Assembly: GCA_028287465.1 (NCBI GenBank)
Contig: JAQBPO010000012.1
Coordinates: forward strand, 1-64,000
Length of the DNA: 64,000 nucleotides
Reading direction: 5' to 3'
From: Fibrobacterota bacterium
Lineage (GTDB): Bacteria; Fibrobacterota; Fibrobacteria; UBA11236
Below the pieces are notes generated by a model that saw nothing but the letters and a program-made list of their open reading frames with translations, was not told the origin of the DNA and did no database searches. How positions within the stretch are numbered: position 1 is the first letter of the stretch; every line of letters starts with the position of its first letter. Below are positions 62,195-64,000 of the stretch, one piece after another. Made by a program: the position numbers and the translations under genes.

Positions 62195-64000
62195 ATGGCA
62201 TCCCTGTCCATTCCCGCCCTGCGATGCGGCGGTCCCGCGTACATGCCGCAATCCCATTCCCTCAATGCCGGTCCATTCTCCTTGCTCTTCGAGGAAGGCC
62301 AACTGAGGCGGATCCGCCTGGGTAACCGGGAGGTCGTCCGCCGGATATACCTGACGGTCCGGGGACCTGACTGGAGCACCATCCCGGGACGGATCGAGGA
62401 TTTGCAGTTGGAGGCCGGGAACGGGGAATTCGTAATCCAGTTCAATTCCCATCATCGCCTGGGGGACGTCGACTTCTCCTGGACCGTGGGCATCCGAGGC
62501 TTCGCCACGGGGGAAATCCGCATGGAGGCGCACGGCAAGGCCGGATCCGCCTTCCTTACCAATCGCGTCGGGATCTGCGTCCTCCACCCCTTGCAGGAAT
62601 GCGCGGGCATGCCCGCCCTGATACGCGGGACGGACGATGAACCGCGGGAAGGGAAATTCCCCGAAGCCATCGAGCCGCAACAACCCTTCCTGGCCTTCAA
62701 GGAAATCGCCCATGTGGTGGAAAAGGAATGGCTCGCCCTGGTCCGCCTGGAAGGGGAAACGTTCGAGATGGAGGATCAGCGCAACTGGACGGACGGATCG
62801 TTCAAGACCTATTGCCCGCCCCAGGATCAGCCGAAACCCCGCAAGATGGACTCGGGATGGGAAACCATGCAGCGGGTGACCTTGCTTCTGCAGAACCCGG
62901 AAGGGAAGCCGGTCTCCGAACTTGTCGCCGCCTTGGCCCAATCCGGCGCCCTGGAAAACCGGACCGCCGCCGGCACGCCTTCCGAACCGTTTCCGATCCT
63001 CCGGCCGGATACGGGGAAAAGCATGCCGGTACCCGGATTCGGGTTCGGCATGCCCAGCCATGGCCAACCCTTGGCTCCCGAGGACGCACAACGCCTGAAG
63101 GCGCTTTCGCCTTTCCACCTGCGCGCGGACTTCCGCCTTTCCCACCCCGGATACCGCGAGGAGTTGGCCCGGGTGGCCGAATATGCCCTTGCCCTTTCCC
63201 TGCCCTTGGAGGTCGCCCTGGTGGTTCCCCCGGACGATGCCGGAGCCTTGGCGGAATTCGCGCAAGCCTGGTCCGACTCCGGAGCCGAGGTCGTACGCTG
63301 GCTGGTTTTTTCGGAGGAAAAGGACGCCACCACCGATCAGGCGATGACCGCCGCGCGCGCGCATCTGGGGTCCCTCGACCCGTTGGCCTCCTTCGCCCGG
63401 GGGTCAAAGGGCGACTTCGTGCTGCTCAACCGCAACCGACCCGCCCCCCAGCCTGGCATGGCCTTGGCGTACGGCATGTGCCCCCAGGTGCATCTTACCG
63501 ACAACCGCACCTTGGTGGAATCCCTCCAGGGGCAGGCCTGGACCTTGTTGACGGTGGCGGCCACCTGGCAAAGAGCCAGCGCAATCGTCACGCCGATCAC
63601 ATTGAAACGATCCCCTTTCTCGACGGCCCTCAAGAAGCCTCCGGCGGCGGATTCCGGATCGCCCGTCGCCTCCGTCTGGCGCGGCCAGGTGGATACGCGC
63701 CAGTTCTCCTTGTTCGGGGCGGGATGGACCATGGGTTCCCTGAAGAGGATGGCCCTGAACGGCGCCAATTCGGCCACCTATTTCGAGACGACGGGGCTGC
63801 TCGGAGTGATGGCCGGTCGCGGCATGCCGGCCGACCTGCTCAAGTCCGCGGCGTTCGATTTCGCCATCGAACCTGGCTGGGTCTACCCCATGTACCATGT
63901 CTTCGCCGACTATGCGGAATTCGTCGGGGGCAGCGCCTATGATATCACTTCCGATTCGCCTTTGCGTTTCGATGGCGTGCTGCTCCACGCCGGGGACAAG
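62195..64000 (+). CDS. apnL: D-apionate lactonase-like protein, partial at right edge
   Basis: The frame is open to the window end (602 codons), about the usual length of ApnL, so it is nearly complete. It matches the family layout as I remember it: LGNREVVRRIYLTVRGPDWS near the start, FNSHHRLGDVDFSWTVGIRG, NRVGICVLHPLQECAG, RGTDDEPREGKFPEAIEPQQ, the conserved EMEDQRNWTDGSFKTYC, and TYFETTGLLGVM near the end. ApnL opens D-apionolactone in apiose catabolism, an activity described for plant-derived sugars. No other apiose genes are in the window. The ATG has GGAG 10 nt upstream, after a terminator, so it has its own promoter. Confidence 0.82.
   Translation, partial: MASLSIPALRCGGPAYMPQSHSLNAGPFSLLFEEGQLRRIRLGNREVVRRIYLTVRGPDWSTIPGRIEDLQLEAGNGEFVIQFNSHHRLGDVDFSWTVGIRGFATGEIRMEAHGKAGSAFLTNRVGICVLHPLQECAGMPALIRGTDDEPREGKFPEAIEPQQPFLAFKEIAHVVEKEWLALVRLEGETFEMEDQRNWTDGSFKTYCPPQDQPKPRKMDSGWETMQRVTLLLQNPEGKPVSELVAALAQSGALENRTAAGTPSEPFPILRPDTGKSMPVPGFGFGMPSHGQPLAPEDAQRLKALSPFHLRADFRLSHPGYREELARVAEYALALSLPLEVALVVPPDDAGALAEFAQAWSDSGAEVVRWLVFSEEKDATTDQAMTAARAHLGSLDPLASFARGSKGDFVLLNRNRPAPQPGMALAYGMCPQVHLTDNRTLVESLQGQAWTLLTVAATWQRASAIVTPITLKRSPFSTALKKPPAADSGSPVASVWRGQVDTRQFSLFGAGWTMGSLKRMALNGANSATYFETTGLLGVMAGRGMPADLLKSAAFDFAIEPGWVYPMYHVFADYAEFVGGSAYDITSDSPLRFDGVLLHAGDK

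Overview
This 64 kb window is a GC-rich (roughly 60% by eye), densely coded bacterial chromosome segment. It carries housekeeping genes and shows no prophage, insertion sequence, integron or CRISPR array. Features suggesting a diderm of the FCB group (perhaps Fibrobacterota; this is inference) are a 1,917-residue secreted beta-helix protein ending in a FlgD/type-IX-like C-terminal module, a MurE with the DNPR motif of meso-diaminopimelate ligases, lipoprotein and PpiD-type envelope genes, and a dispersed set of c-di-GMP and Ser/Thr-kinase signalling genes.

Layout. 1-2.3 kb: on the minus strand, a large collagen-like (Gly-X-Y) exported protein cut by the left edge, a small HTH regulator and tRNA-Glu(TTC). 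2.3-8.6 kb: a GAF/HD-GYP protein, a metallophosphoesterase, a UvrD-type helicase, an NTF2-like protein and rlmH. 8.6-19.1 kb: a same-strand run with a COG2509 flavoprotein, an RluA-family pseudouridine synthase, a transmembrane Ser/Thr kinase, a lipoprotein and a three-gene set that resembles the DUF3348/DUF802/DUF2894 clusters. 19.1-21.5 kb (minus): a solo KaiC-like ATPase, holA and greA. 21.8-25.6 kb: argJ, glyA (with a structured leader) and dusB. 25.6-28.6 kb (minus): phosphomannomutase/phosphoglucomutase, glgC and tRNA-Glu(CTC). 28.8-38.1 kb: the giant beta-helix protein, an RpfG-like response regulator, a 47-residue membrane/secreted microprotein and a PpiD-like foldase. 38.2-42 kb: nadB and a VWA membrane protein.

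42.2-55.6 kb is a division and cell wall (dcw) cluster: mraZ-rsmH-ftsL-ftsI-murE-murF-ftsW-murC-ftsQ-ftsA-ftsZ. Most genes overlap by a few bases. A four-repeat, exactly 10-bp-periodic MraZ-type operator lies in front of mraZ, and a strong terminator follows ftsZ. mraY, murD and murG are absent from their usual places. 55.7-64 kb holds hemW, a second metallophosphoesterase, an exported TIM-barrel-like protein, dinB, an MFS transporter and a D-apionate-lactonase-like gene cut by the right edge.

Themes. Peptidoglycan synthesis and division are co-transcribed under likely MraZ autorepression. Two 23S rRNA helix-69 modification genes (rlmH and an RluC/RluD-type synthase) sit 2 kb apart. Two HD-GYP proteins point to c-di-GMP turnover. 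Several genes have a good -10 box only 5-12 nt before the start codon and no Shine-Dalgarno, which suggests leaderless or near-leaderless transcripts. The least explained part is the kinase/lipoprotein/coiled-coil block at 11.5-19.1 kb.
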